Source: an uncultured Alphaproteobacteria bacterium
Lineage (GTDB): Bacteria; Pseudomonadota; Alphaproteobacteria; Rhizobiales; Rhizobiaceae
Direction: 5' to 3'
DNA: 64,000 nt
NCBI GenBank assembly: GCA_929200315.1
Contig: CAKMZB010000010.1
Coordinates: forward strand, 1-64,000
In this document: piece by piece, positions 54,643 through 63,074 of the stretch
How the letters are laid out: the number at the start of each line of letters is the position of its first letter
How positions within the stretch are numbered: position 1 is the stretch's first letter
Translations under genes and position numbers: made by a program
The notes under the pieces: model-generated
What the model was told of the DNA's origin: nothing
Databases searched by the model: none
Seen by the model: the letters and a program-made list of their open reading frames with translations, nothing else

Positions 54643-54717
54643 TGGTGCTGTTGGGGAGATTTGAACTCCCGACCTCCTCATTACCAATGAGGTGCTCTAC
54701 CCCTGAGCTACAACAGC
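54643..54717 (-). tRNA. tRNA-Thr (anticodon GGU)
   Basis: On the minus strand from 54717: acceptor GCTGTTG pairs with CAACAGC, D-arm GCTCAGGGGTAGAGC, anticodon stem-loop CCTCATTGGTAATGAGG giving GGU, T-arm GGGAGTTCAAATCTCCC, discriminator A, and encoded CCA at 54643-54645. Confidence 0.95.
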
Positions 54718-54781
54718 AAGCGTCGCGCGTTTAGACCTGCCGCGCTGCCGGGTCAACGGTTCATGAGCATGGGAGGCAAGA

Positions 54782-54952
54782 TTGGGACAGGTTTCACGCG
54801 ATGAGCGGTTAAAGGCGAACCTGCGCGCCAATCTGAAGCGGCGCAAACTTAAGGCTCGCGCCAAGGCGGAGATTGAAAAAGATATCCACGCCAAAGGGCA
54901 GGGTGTTAAGAATACTGACGAAAAAGAAGGTTCTGAACGCAACGAGTCATGA
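54782..54952 (+). CDS. 56-residue basic hypothetical protein upstream of murA
   Basis: A TTG at 54782 follows GGGAGGCAAGA and opens a 56-codon frame. The N-terminal part is strongly basic and helical (GQVSRDERLKANLRANLKRR, then KLKARAKAEIEKDIHAKG), with a hydrophilic tail. Similar tiny Lys/Arg-rich ORFs occur beside murA in alphaproteobacteria as I recall. It could bind RNA or be part of a ribosome-associated set; there is no firm function. It lies 109 bases ahead of murA in the same direction. Confidence 0.5.
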   Translation: MGQVSRDERLKANLRANLKRRKLKARAKAEIEKDIHAKGQGVKNTDEKEGSERNES

Positions 54953-55061
54953 TCTTGCTGCATTTGCCACCTTTGCGTTAGACGCCCACCGTCCCACTTG
55001 TGTGGGCTCCTCAATCTAAGCCGCAAAGTGCCGGTTTTCTTGCACCTTTCAGGAGTATTCT

Positions 55062-56357
55062 ATGGACAGGATCGTCGTGCGCGGCAACGGACCGCTTTCG
55101 GGAACAATTCCGATTTCAGGTGCTAAGAACGCAGCCCTTCCGCTGATGATCGCCTCGCTCCTGACGGACGAACCGCTGGAGTTGACCAACGTTCCGCGCC
55201 TTGCCGACGTTGTGTCACTGGAGGCGATTCTTGCCAATCACGGGGTGGATTCGCTGATCAAGGGAAAGCGTTTCGGTGAGAGCGGAATGTCCGGCAGGAC
55301 CATGCAATTGCAGGCAAAAGAGATCGTCGACACCAATGCGCCTTACGAGCTGGTGCGCAAGATGCGGGCCTCATTCTGGGTCATTGGTCCGCTTTTGGCA
55401 CGCTGCGGGGAGGCTCGGGTTTCGCTTCCTGGTGGCTGCGCGATTGGCACGCGACCAGTGGATCTGTTCCTGGAAAGTCTGCGGGCGCTGGGTGCGCAGA
55501 TTGATGTCGACGGCGGCTACGTGAACGCCAAAGCACCTTCCGGCGGGTTGAAGGGCGGCAGCTATACATTCCCGAAAGTTTCCGTCGGCGCGACCCATGT
55601 GATGCTCATGGCAGCGTCTCTCGCCAGCGGAACGACCACCATCAAAAACGCCGCGCGGGAGCCGGAAGTTGTTGATGTTGCTGATTGTCTAAATGCCATG
55701 GGCGCTAAGATTTCCGGCCACGGAACGTCGACCATTACCGTCGAAGGCGTCACGTCGCTGAAGGGCGCAAGCCATGCGGTGCTGCCGGACCGGATCGAGA
55801 CCGGCACCTTTGCCGCCTGCGTTGCGATGACGGGCGGAGATGTGATGTTGAAGGGCGCAGACGGTTCGCTGCTGCGCGCCGCTCTGGATGTGCTGGAGAG
55901 AACCGGCACGACGGTGGAGGAAACCGAAGGCGGTATTCGCATTGCGCGCAATGGCGGGGTGATCCAGCCCGTGGATATTGTGACGGACCCGTTCCCGGGT
56001 TTCCCCACTGATTTACAAGCACAATTCATGTCCCTTCTCACCCGAGCCGATGGCGTGAGCCACGTGAAGGAGACGATTTTTGAGAACCGTTTCATGCATG
56101 TCCAGGAGCTTGCACGCCTTGGCGCAAACATCGCAATTGACGGGCAAACGGCAACGATTACAGGGGTTAACCGCCTCTCAGGCGCACCCGTCATGGCGAC
56201 GGATCTGCGTGCCTCCATGTCGTTGGTGATTGCCGGACTGGTTGCCGATGGCGAGACAGAGGTGAACCGCGTCTATCACCTCGACCGAGGCTTTGAAAAA
56301 CTTGAAGAAAAGCTGTCTGCGGTGGGTGCCGACATTGAGCGGATTGGCTCTGACTAA
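55062..56357 (+). CDS. murA: UDP-N-acetylglucosamine 1-carboxyvinyltransferase MurA
   Basis: 431 residues from ATG 55062, after CAGGAG. Two EPSP-synthase-type inside-out barrels. Lys22 lies in [11 protein letters not shown]; the loop with the PEP-binding, fosfomycin-sensitive Cys is [15 protein letters not shown] (Cys126, about 10 residues later than E. coli Cys115 numbering). It transfers enolpyruvate to UDP-GlcNAc, the first committed step of peptidoglycan synthesis. The later [13 protein letters not shown] segment is also typical. Convergent with pdxY, three bases apart. Confidence 0.97.
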   Translation: MDRIVVRGNGPLSGTIPISGAKNAALPLMIASLLTDEPLELTNVPRLADVVSLEAILANHGVDSLIKGKRFGESGMSGRTMQLQAKEIVDTNAPYELVRKMRASFWVIGPLLARCGEARVSLPGGCAIGTRPVDLFLESLRALGAQIDVDGGYVNAKAPSGGLKGGSYTFPKVSVGATHVMLMAASLASGTTTIKNAAREPEVVDVADCLNAMGAKISGHGTSTITVEGVTSLKGASHAVLPDRIETGTFAACVAMTGGDVMLKGADGSLLRAALDVLERTGTTVEETEGGIRIARNGGVIQPVDIVTDPFPGFPTDLQAQFMSLLTRADGVSHVKETIFENRFMHVQELARLGANIAIDGQTATITGVNRLSGAPVMATDLRASMSLVIAGLVADGETEVNRVYHLDRGFEKLEEKLSAVGADIERIGSD

Positions 56358-56360
56358 AGC

Positions 56361-57233
56361 CTAGGAAACCGTGTCGATTTCCACGGCGGCACGGGGCTGG
56401 CGCAGGCTCTCCTGGTTCTGCTCCAGCAGCAATTCGTCAGACCCGGCCGCCAGGGTTTTCTCTAGCAATTCAAACACACTAGCAGTGGTGCGCAACAGCG
56501 CATCGTGCTCCTCGTAGCCGTCCAGAATGCCAGCGAGGATGAGTGCGGCTGTGAGATCACCGGCACCGTTTGGAGCGTTCCTCAGCCGTTTCGTGTGGGC
56601 GATTTCTGCGGTGTTCTGGCTGATGAGAAGATTACCAATCCGATTGTCTCGCGCCGGGCTGGACGTTGCCAGAACCTTGGAAACATTTGTCTTTTTTGCT
56701 GCTTCCAGAATGTCACCCGCTGTGGATGGCGTCTGCGACTTGGTCAGAAAACCCAATTCAAAGGCGTTTGGCGTGATAATGTCAGCCAGTGGCAAGAGCT
56801 CATGACGAATGGTTTCGGCTTGATTTTCAGGCACATAGAGCGCATCGCCGTCCCCCATGACCGGGTCGAGGGCGTAGATTGTGCTGGGGGTTTTTGCCTT
56901 GACCGCTTTCACCAATTTGGCGACGCCTTGGGCCTGTTCGGCATTTCCCAAATAGCCAGAAAGCACGCCGCGCACCTCACCGAGCCATGGGGCACGAGCG
57001 ATATTTTCAATTATATTATCAAAGGCTTGCGCCTCTGGAACAATACGGGTTCCGGGGCCTGCGAGGGGAGTGTGGCCGGGGTGCCAGGGGAGGATGATGG
57101 TGGGAACCACCCAAACCGGATGGCCGAGCGCCTCCAGCGCGAAGGCCGCCGCACGGTTACCGACTGTGCCGCGCACAACGTGGCTCGACAAAACGATGAT
57201 GGCGCCGGATTTTGGCGGATAGGTCTCACTCAT
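56361..57233 (-). CDS. pdxY: Pyridoxal kinase PdxY
   Basis: 290 residues from ATG 57233. PfkB/ribokinase-like vitamin-kinase motifs are present: VLSSHVVRGTVGNRAAAFALEALGHPVW (cited in part), DPVMGDGDALYVP, ITPNAFELGFL, and the catalytic loop APNGAGDLTAALILAG with its Asp. It phosphorylates pyridoxal to PLP in the salvage pathway. The terminal ELLEKTLAAGSDELLLEQNQE matches PdxY. It is divergent from the yggT gene. Confidence 0.9.
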   Translation of the reverse strand: MSETYPPKSGAIIVLSSHVVRGTVGNRAAAFALEALGHPVWVVPTIILPWHPGHTPLAGPGTRIVPEAQAFDNIIENIARAPWLGEVRGVLSGYLGNAEQAQGVAKLVKAVKAKTPSTIYALDPVMGDGDALYVPENQAETIRHELLPLADIITPNAFELGFLTKSQTPSTAGDILEAAKKTNVSKVLATSSPARDNRIGNLLISQNTAEIAHTKRLRNAPNGAGDLTAALILAGILDGYEEHDALLRTTASVFELLEKTLAAGSDELLLEQNQESLRQPRAAVEIDTVS

Positions 57234-57349
57234 GATCCGCGTGATGCCTTGCCACGGCACCTGAGCGCAAGTGCCAATCACGCCTTGCCTTTTTCGGCCC
57301 GTGACCATACCTCACAGAAACACACGAAGTGACGGGCGGGAAGCAGGCC

Positions 57350-57643
57350 ATGACTGCATTGTTCTACATTATCAACGCGATACTAAATATTTATTGGTGG
57401 ATCGTCATTGGATCGGTCATCATGAGCTGGCTGTTTGCCTTTGGTGTCGTCAACAATTCCAATCCCTTTGTGAACGCCGTTGCCCGCTTTCTGTATGAGG
57501 CAACCGAACCGGTCTTATCCCCGATCCGCCGTTTTCTGCCTAACCTTGGGTCGATCGACATTTCGCCGATCGTGCTGCTGATCGGCATCACTGCGCTGCA
57601 GATTTTCATCAACACAACAGTGGCCCGCGCCGTCTTCGGTTAA
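57350..57643 (+). CDS. YggT-family membrane protein
   Basis: 97 residues from ATG 57350, after GGGCGGGAAGCAGG. It has two transmembrane segments, NIYWWIVIGSVIMSWLFAF and PIVLLIGITALQIFINTTVA, linked by the YggT signature ARFLYEATEPVLSPIRRFLPN. YggT proteins have been linked to cell division, plastid-like CCB3 function and osmotic tolerance; no role can be fixed here. A GGGGT/ACCCC hairpin with a downstream T-tract (57659-57686) may terminate it. Confidence 0.85.
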   Translation: MTALFYIINAILNIYWWIVIGSVIMSWLFAFGVVNNSNPFVNAVARFLYEATEPVLSPIRRFLPNLGSIDISPIVLLIGITALQIFINTTVARAVFG

Positions 57644-57680
57644 TGCCGCGGCGCGGCAAGGGGTTATCAAATACCCCCGT

Positions 57681-57719
57681 TCTTTTCACAAATAGACGCC
57701 GATCTTTTGCAAATAGACG
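57681..57719. repeat. Imperfect tandem direct repeat
   Basis: TCTTTTCACAAATAGACG and TCTTTTGCAAATAGACG stand in tandem, separated by CCGA. They lie between the yggT terminator candidate and the OmpA terminator. No function is evident. Confidence 0.4.
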
Positions 57720-57754
57720 GGTCGGGAAGCCAAATGGCCCCCCGCCGACCCGTC
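57716..57754 (-). terminator. Terminator-like hairpin after the OmpA-family gene
   Basis: GACGGGTCGG and CCGACCCGTC form a perfect 10-bp stem with a 19-base loop containing an inner GCC/GGC pair. It starts 12 bases past the stop at 57767 and is followed on the minus strand by TATTTGC. Confidence 0.6.
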
Positions 57755-57766
57755 AAACAGCTTTGG

Positions 57767-59419
57767 CTAGCGGTTCGCCGTTAGCAGCGGGGTAATCCGC
57801 CGCACGGTGACACGGCGGTTAGCCTGGCTCGGGCCGAGGGTTGGCACTTTCAAATAGCGCTCGCCATAGCCCTGGGTGATGAGATTTTCCGGCGGCACAT
57901 CGTAAATCTCCACCAGAATTTTGGCGATCGCTTCCGCGCGCCGGTCGGAGAGAACGAGGTTGGAAACTTCGCCGCCGACAGCATCGGTGTAGCCCTCCAC
58001 CAGGAAGACTTCACCGGGGTTGTTTTTCACCAATGCGCTCAGCACCGAGCCGACGGAATCGAGATTGTCGACCTGGCTCATGGTCACGCGCGCTGAGCCG
58101 GTCTGGAAGGTGATGGCGTCGAGATCGACGCGGCGCACCTTTTCACGAAGGCGGTTGTTCTCACGAATTTCCCGCAGACTGTATTCACGCTCGACCTCTT
58201 CCACAGGGTGGGCGGTGAGGGCGTCTTCCAGCGTGTCGCGATCCGCGCGGCCGGCATCGACGATATATTCGGAGAGCGGAATGCCGAGGCGCACCGGCGG
58301 TAGCGTGCGCTCGTAATTGACGACGTCGCGCGATACCGCGTTGCGGTTGTCGATCAGCACAACCTCATCGCCGTTGGGGTAGCGTTTGATACGGTGGAGA
58401 ATGTCACCGTACTGATTGCGCAAGGTAACGACTTCAACACCGTTAGGACGACGGGCCGTGGTGAGCGAACGGCCACCACGAAGCTGCTCGGTACGAACCC
58501 GTGTACCGTTGCGGCGCAGCAATTCGTTCTCATCTTTGCGCAGGAAGAAGGAGCCATCGCGCTGCCGCACGACGATGCGGTCGCCTTGGTCGGCGACGAC
58601 TTCACCATCCAGCACACCACTGATGATTGCTCCAACACCGAGACCGACGAGGCCGGCACCGAGTAGCTCACGGCGATTGCGGCGTTGCTCTTCGCGCCGG
58701 GCCTGCTCGGCGATGCGCAACTGGCGCTGCTGGTGGGCGGTGGTGTTGTTGGGCACGATGACGGGCGCGGCCTGCTGAGGATTGCCGGCAGCGGCGGCGG
58801 CCTCGGCTGCACGACGGCGGGCTTCCTGCCGCTCTGCACGACGCTCCGCGCGGCGGTCCTCCCGTCGATCTTCACGCCGCTGAGCACGACGTTCTGCACG
58901 GCGTGCTTGCCGGGTGGCTTCGCGTTCAGCTTCTGCTCTTGCAGCAGCATTCGCGGCTGCCTGGCGGGCAGCTTTTCTTGCAGCTTGGCGTTCGGCCTGA
59001 CGGGCAGCGCGACGCTCAGCCTGACGGGCTGCTTTTTCAGCTTCTGCCTGAGCCTGCTGCTGAGCCTGTTGCTGGGCGCGGGCCGCAGCGGCGGCCTCTC
59101 TGGCTGCCTGCCTTTCTGCCTGCCTGGCTGCCTGTTTGGCTGCCTGTCTGGCGGCTCGTCTGGCAGCCTGCCTCTCGGCCTTGTTCTGTGCCTGACGTTC
59201 AGCTTTGGCAGCCCGTCTTTCTGCCTGGCGTGCTGCTTTCGCTGCCTGACGTTCTGCCTGGCGTTGCTGTTTGCGCAGCTCTTTACGCTGCTGTTTGGTC
59301 AGCGTTTCTTCCGCCGCAGGTGCAGCTGCACCATCGGTTGCGGTTTGAGCGGCGAGGGGGGTGATGCTGGTGGTGGCCAGCAGCAGGGCCATTGAGAGGG
59401 CAAGGGCGGTGCGGGTCAT
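57767..59419 (-). CDS. OmpA-family protein with long Ala/Arg-rich segment
   Basis: 550 residues from ATG 59419. Residues 1-25 are a signal peptide (ALALSMALLLATTSITPLAAQ). Residues about 41-220 are a low-complexity, strongly basic helix built of units like RQAERRAA and RQAARKAA. A Gly-rich hydrophobic segment lies at 251-270 (LLGAGLVGLGVGAIISGVL), then a beta-rich region with RDGSFFLRKDENELL, and a C-terminal OmpA domain (431-545) with VEGYTDAVGGEVSNLVLSDRRAEAI, which binds peptidoglycan diaminopimelate. It probably bridges the outer membrane and cell wall. The basic domain is extreme even for this alphaproteobacterial group. Confidence 0.8.
   Translation of the reverse strand: MTRTALALSMALLLATTSITPLAAQTATDGAAAPAAEETLTKQQRKELRKQQRQAERQAAKAARQAERRAAKAERQAQNKAERQAARRAARQAAKQAARQAERQAAREAAAAARAQQQAQQQAQAEAEKAARQAERRAARQAERQAARKAARQAAANAAARAEAEREATRQARRAERRAQRREDRREDRRAERRAERQEARRRAAEAAAAAGNPQQAAPVIVPNNTTAHQQRQLRIAEQARREEQRRNRRELLGAGLVGLGVGAIISGVLDGEVVADQGDRIVVRQRDGSFFLRKDENELLRRNGTRVRTEQLRGGRSLTTARRPNGVEVVTLRNQYGDILHRIKRYPNGDEVVLIDNRNAVSRDVVNYERTLPPVRLGIPLSEYIVDAGRADRDTLEDALTAHPVEEVEREYSLREIRENNRLREKVRRVDLDAITFQTGSARVTMSQVDNLDSVGSVLSALVKNNPGEVFLVEGYTDAVGGEVSNLVLSDRRAEAIAKILVEIYDVPPENLITQGYGERYLKVPTLGPSQANRRVTVRRITPLLTANR
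58756..59300 (-). repeat. Degenerate codon-level repeat encoding the Ala/Arg-rich region
   Basis: The DNA for residues about 41-221 of the OmpA protein is a degenerate tandem of short GCC/CGT/CAG-rich units (for example on the plus strand GCCTGACGTTCTGCCTG and close variants). This biased composition leaves the complementary strand open over 700 bases, creating false ORFs. Confidence 0.65.
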
Positions 59420-59523
59420 GTCATCATCCTGTTGCGCATGAGGGAGACCGTGTCATGAACGGTCGCTCTTGAATGCAAGATGAATGGCGAAAGTGACCCG
59501 CAATTGTCGTGGCAAACCTTATG

Positions 59524-60363
59524 TCACGACTTCTCACGCCCGCCTGTCAGGATGCGGTCGAGGAGGATTGCGACCACTACGATCACCATTCCGGCCTCGA
59601 AGCCGAGGGATGAATTCACTGTGTTCAGTGCCCGCACCACCGGTTTGCCAAGTCCGTCCGCCCCAACCAGCGCAGCAATCACGACCATGGAGAGCGACAG
59701 CATGATGGTTTGTGTTAGTCCCGCCTTGATGTTGCTCATGGCGTGAGGCAGTTCGATCGTGCGCAGCAACTGGCTTTTGGTGGCGCCAAAGGATGCGCCA
59801 CATTCCAGGAGGTCTTCGGGCGTTGAGACGATGCCGAGCTGCGTTGCGCGGATTGCGGCAGGGATGACGAACACCACTGTCGCCACCAGTCCCGGCACCA
59901 TGCCGATGCCAAAGAAGATGATCGCCGGGATGAGATAAACGAAGGTCGGGAGTGTCTGCATCAGGTCGAGCACCGGGCGGAACCATGAATAGGCGCGCGG
60001 GTGGTGGCCCAGATAAATGCCAAGCGGCACGCCGAGCATCATGCAGACGAGAGATGAGGCGAGGACGAGTGTGAGCGTCTCCGTCGTCTCCTCCCAATAG
60101 CCCTGATTGATGATGAAGAGCAGGCCGAGCGCGGTGAGGGCGCAAAAGGTGAACGACCGGCGCATGAACCAGGCTAGCCCCGTGATGATTGCGACCATGA
60201 TGAGCGGATGCGGCCATTGCAGCACGGTGAGCATCACCTCAATGACTGTGCCGAACGCAATCTCCAGCCCTTCAAAGATGAAGCCAAGATTGGCCGTCAT
60301 CCAGTCCACCACGTCGGCGAGCCACTTGCCGAGGGGGATTTTGTTGTCAGTCAAAAAGTCCAT
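59524..60363 (-). CDS. choW: Choline ABC transporter permease
   Basis: 279 residues from ATG 60363. About six transmembrane helices. The permease EAA loop is present around EDLLECGASFGATKSQLLRTIELPHAM (cited in part), and the start DNKIPLGKWLADVVDWM matches ChoW/ProW-type proteins. It forms the inner-membrane channel for choline uptake with ChoX. The ribosome-binding site is weak (GAACGG), and two hairpins separate it from choX. No ATPase gene (choV) follows; the next gene downstream is the OmpA protein. Confidence 0.88.
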   Translation of the reverse strand: MDFLTDNKIPLGKWLADVVDWMTANLGFIFEGLEIAFGTVIEVMLTVLQWPHPLIMVAIITGLAWFMRRSFTFCALTALGLLFIINQGYWEETTETLTLVLASSLVCMMLGVPLGIYLGHHPRAYSWFRPVLDLMQTLPTFVYLIPAIIFFGIGMVPGLVATVVFVIPAAIRATQLGIVSTPEDLLECGASFGATKSQLLRTIELPHAMSNIKAGLTQTIMLSLSMVVIAALVGADGLGKPVVRALNTVNSSLGFEAGMVIVVVAILLDRILTGGREKS

Positions 60364-60404
60364 GAAGCCGTTCTGCTGGTTTTGGAGATATTGATAAATT
60401 TAGC

Positions 60405-60436
60405 ATTGTCATTCTCTCGCAGGCGGGAATGACAAT
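60405..60436 (-). promoter_or_regulatory. choX-choW intercistronic hairpin A
   Basis: ATTGTCATTC and GAATGACAAT form a perfect 10-bp stem with a 12-base loop. It lies 42 bases upstream of the choW start. No T-tract follows. Confidence 0.55.
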
Positions 60437-60459
60437 AGTGGACAGAACGCTTGCACTCC

Positions 60460-60486
60460 CCGGCCTCCCCTCAAAGGGAAGGCCGG
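60460..60486 (-). promoter_or_regulatory. choX-choW intercistronic hairpin B
   Basis: CCGGCCT and AGGCCGG with an inner CCC/GGG pairing form a strong stem-loop 10 bases past the choX stop. With hairpin A it probably keeps choX mRNA more stable than choW, giving excess binding protein. Confidence 0.55.
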
Positions 60487-60496
60487 AGCCTGCTTC

Positions 60497-61432
60497 CTAC
60501 AGCCCCAGCGCTTTCGACACAGCAGCTTTTGCATCGCCGCCGTCTTTCGTGGTGACGCCGTCGAGCCAGCCCATCACCATATCGGGATTGGCCTTCATCC
60601 ACTCGTTAGCGGCATCATCGGGGTCTTTGCCGTCATTCAAAATCCCGCCCATGATTTCGTTTTCCATGGCGAGGGAGAATTTGAGGTTTTTGAGCAGCGC
60701 TCCAACATTAGAGCACTCGCCAGCATAACCTGCACGGGTGTTGGTGTAGACCGTCGCGCCGCCGAGATTGGGGCCGAAGAAATCATCCCCACCCTCAAGA
60801 TAGGACATCTCGATGTTGGCGTTCATCGGGTGGGGCTCCCAGCCCAGAAACACCACCGGCTCGTCGCGTTTGGAAGCGCGGGTGGCCTGCGCCAGCATCC
60901 CGGCTTCAGAAGATTCCACCACCTCAAAGCCGTCAAGACCGAAGGCGTTTTTGTCGATCATGTCCTGGATCAGGCGGTTGCCGTCATTACCTGGCTCAAT
61001 GCCGTAGATCTTGCCGTCGAGGGCGTCCTTTTTCTTGGCAATATCGGCGAAGGTTTTAATGCCCATATCGGCAGCGGCTTTGTTGACGGCGAGGGTGTAT
61101 TTCGCGCCTTCAAGATTTTCGCGCACGGTATCGACGGTGCCGGCCTCACGGTATTTGGCAATGTCGCCTTCCATGGTCGGCATCCAGTTGCCGAGGAAGA
61201 CGTCGATGTCGTTGTTTTCCATGGACACGTAGGTCACCGGCACGGAGAGCACCTTGATGTCGGTCTCGTAACCCAGCGCCTTAAGCACCTCCGTCGTTGC
61301 AGCGGTGGTGGCAGTGATGTCAGTCCAGCCAACATCTGAGAAGCGCACGGTGGAGCACTGTTCCGGCTCGGCGGCGAAAGCCGGGGCGGCGAGGATAGTA
61401 GAGACGGCAAGTGCTGCGAGAAGTCGTTTCAT
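60497..61432 (-). CDS. choX: Choline ABC transporter substrate-binding protein
   Basis: 311 residues from ATG 61432, after GAAGGAATGCTCGCC. Residues 1-21 are a signal peptide (LLAALAVSTILAAPAFAA). The mature protein starts EPEQCSTVRFSDVGWTDITA, the ChoX/OpuAC pattern, and continues with NDIDVFLGNWMPTMEGDIAKY and VVFLGWEPHPMNANIEMSYLEGG. Aromatic residues (Trp) in these segments form the quaternary-amine cage. It delivers choline to ChoW in the periplasm. Divergent from betC, with only 97 bases between. Confidence 0.92.
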   Translation of the reverse strand: MKRLLAALAVSTILAAPAFAAEPEQCSTVRFSDVGWTDITATTAATTEVLKALGYETDIKVLSVPVTYVSMENNDIDVFLGNWMPTMEGDIAKYREAGTVDTVRENLEGAKYTLAVNKAAADMGIKTFADIAKKKDALDGKIYGIEPGNDGNRLIQDMIDKNAFGLDGFEVVESSEAGMLAQATRASKRDEPVVFLGWEPHPMNANIEMSYLEGGDDFFGPNLGGATVYTNTRAGYAGECSNVGALLKNLKFSLAMENEIMGGILNDGKDPDDAANEWMKANPDMVMGWLDGVTTKDGGDAKAAVSKALGL

Positions 61433-61529
61433 GGCGAGCATTCCTTCGGTTTGAGACCAGAGTTCAAAAGCGTATGGAGACTATAGGACATCTGAGCGCA
61501 ATTCGCGCAACAGTCTTTTGGAGCGGCAT

Positions 61530-63074
61530 ATGGCCAAACAGCCCAACTTCCTGGTTTTCATGGTGGACCAGTGCAACGGAACGCTTTTTGGCTCTTCGCG
61601 TGAGGCCGCGACGAAAGGCGGACCTGCCGATTTCCTCCACATGCCCAACCTGCGTGCGCTGTTTGATGAGGGCGTCAACTTCGCCAACACCTACTGCGCC
61701 TCGCCCCTGTGCGCGCCAAGTCGGGCAGCCTTCATGTCGAGCCTTTTGCCAACCCGAACGGGGGTCTATGACAATGCGGCTGAATTTGCCTCTTCCGTGC
61801 CAAGCTTTGCCCACCATCTGCGGCGGGCCGGATATGAGACTGTGCTTTCGGGCAAGATGCACTTTGTCGGGCCCGATCAGCTCCACGGCTTTGAAAGGCG
61901 CACCACGACGGATGTTTATCCGGCCGATTTTGGCTGGACGCCGGACTGGACAAAGCCTGATGAGCGCATTGACTGGTGGTATCATAATCTCGGTTCCGTC
62001 ACGACGGCGGGAGTGGCGGAGACCACCAATCAGCTGGAATATGATGACGAGGTTGCTTTCTTTGCCAAGCAAACGCTCCACCAGATGGCGCGGGACCGCT
62101 CGCGGCCCTTCTGCCTGGTCGCTAGCTTCACCCATCCCCATGACCCCTTCGTGACACGGCAGAAATATTGGGATCTTTACCCGGAAGAGAAGATGCCTCA
62201 GATCGCCGTTCCGGCGATCCCATATGAGGAGCAGGACCCCCACTCCAAACGCCTGCTCGACATGTCCGACTGGCGCAATTTTGAGACAGGCCATCAGAAA
62301 ATCATCGATTCCCGCCGTGCCTATTTCGGCAATCTGTCGTTTCTCGATGAGAAATTTGGCGAGATTCTCGACACGCTGAAGGCCTGCGATTTTGCTGACG
62401 ATACGGTCGTGATGTTCGTCTCAGATCACGGCGACATGCTTGGCGAGCGCGGTCTGTGGTTTAAGATGTCCTTCTTTGAAGGATCCAACCGCGTGCCATT
62501 GCTGGTCCATGCGCCCAAGCGATTTGCGCCCGCGACGGTCACCGAGCCGTCCTCGACGCTCGATGTCTTCCCGACATTGCTCGATCTCGCTGGCTGTGAG
62601 ATGCCCGATGATATTGACGGTGTTTCTCTTGTGCCCGCTTGTGAGGGCAAGGGGGAAAGCCGCACTGTCATCACGGAATATGCCGGCGAAGGATCGATTG
62701 ACCCGATGGTTTCCCTGCGTGAAGGGCGATGGAAGCTCAACATCTGCCCGGTCGACCCGCCGCAGCTCTTCGACATGGAGACCGACCCGCATGAGCTTGT
62801 GAACCTCGCAGAGGACCCCACCCATGCGGAGACCTTTGGGCGGCTCTTCGCGGTCATCGACAGCGCCTATGATTTTGACGCATGGCGCGAGGACGTACTG
62901 GTCTCGCAAAAGCACCGCCTCATGGTCTATGACGCCCTTCGTGAGGGGAATTACTACCCTTGGGACTACCAACCCCTGCAACAGGCTTCTGAGCGCTACA
63001 TGCGAAACCACAAGGATCTCAACGTGCTGGAAGGTGATGCGCGCTACCCAAAATATGACGGGAACGCGACGTGA
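61530..63074 (+). CDS. betC: Choline sulfatase
   Basis: 514 residues from ATG 61530. The sulfatase motif CxPxR appears as [18 protein letters not shown], with Cys61 converted to formylglycine. Metal and substrate residues are also seen: [35 protein letters not shown] and [14 protein letters not shown]. The C-terminal region, including [20 protein letters not shown], is characteristic of BetC. It hydrolyses choline-O-sulfate to choline and sulfate in the cytoplasm. It is coupled to betA (GTGA overlap). Confidence 0.94.
   Translation: MAKQPNFLVFMVDQCNGTLFGSSREAATKGGPADFLHMPNLRALFDEGVNFANTYCASPLCAPSRAAFMSSLLPTRTGVYDNAAEFASSVPSFAHHLRRAGYETVLSGKMHFVGPDQLHGFERRTTTDVYPADFGWTPDWTKPDERIDWWYHNLGSVTTAGVAETTNQLEYDDEVAFFAKQTLHQMARDRSRPFCLVASFTHPHDPFVTRQKYWDLYPEEKMPQIAVPAIPYEEQDPHSKRLLDMSDWRNFETGHQKIIDSRRAYFGNLSFLDEKFGEILDTLKACDFADDTVVMFVSDHGDMLGERGLWFKMSFFEGSNRVPLLVHAPKRFAPATVTEPSSTLDVFPTLLDLAGCEMPDDIDGVSLVPACEGKGESRTVITEYAGEGSIDPMVSLREGRWKLNICPVDPPQLFDMETDPHELVNLAEDPTHAETFGRLFAVIDSAYDFDAWREDVLVSQKHRLMVYDALREGNYYPWDYQPLQQASERYMRNHKDLNVLEGDARYPKYDGNAT

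Noticed and set aside
58685-59395. Long plus-strand open frame (236 codons) rich in Cys/Leu/Gly
   Set aside because: It is the exact antisense of the Ala/Arg-rich part of the OmpA protein; biased repeat composition keeps the other strand open. It has no ribosome-binding site or plausible fold.
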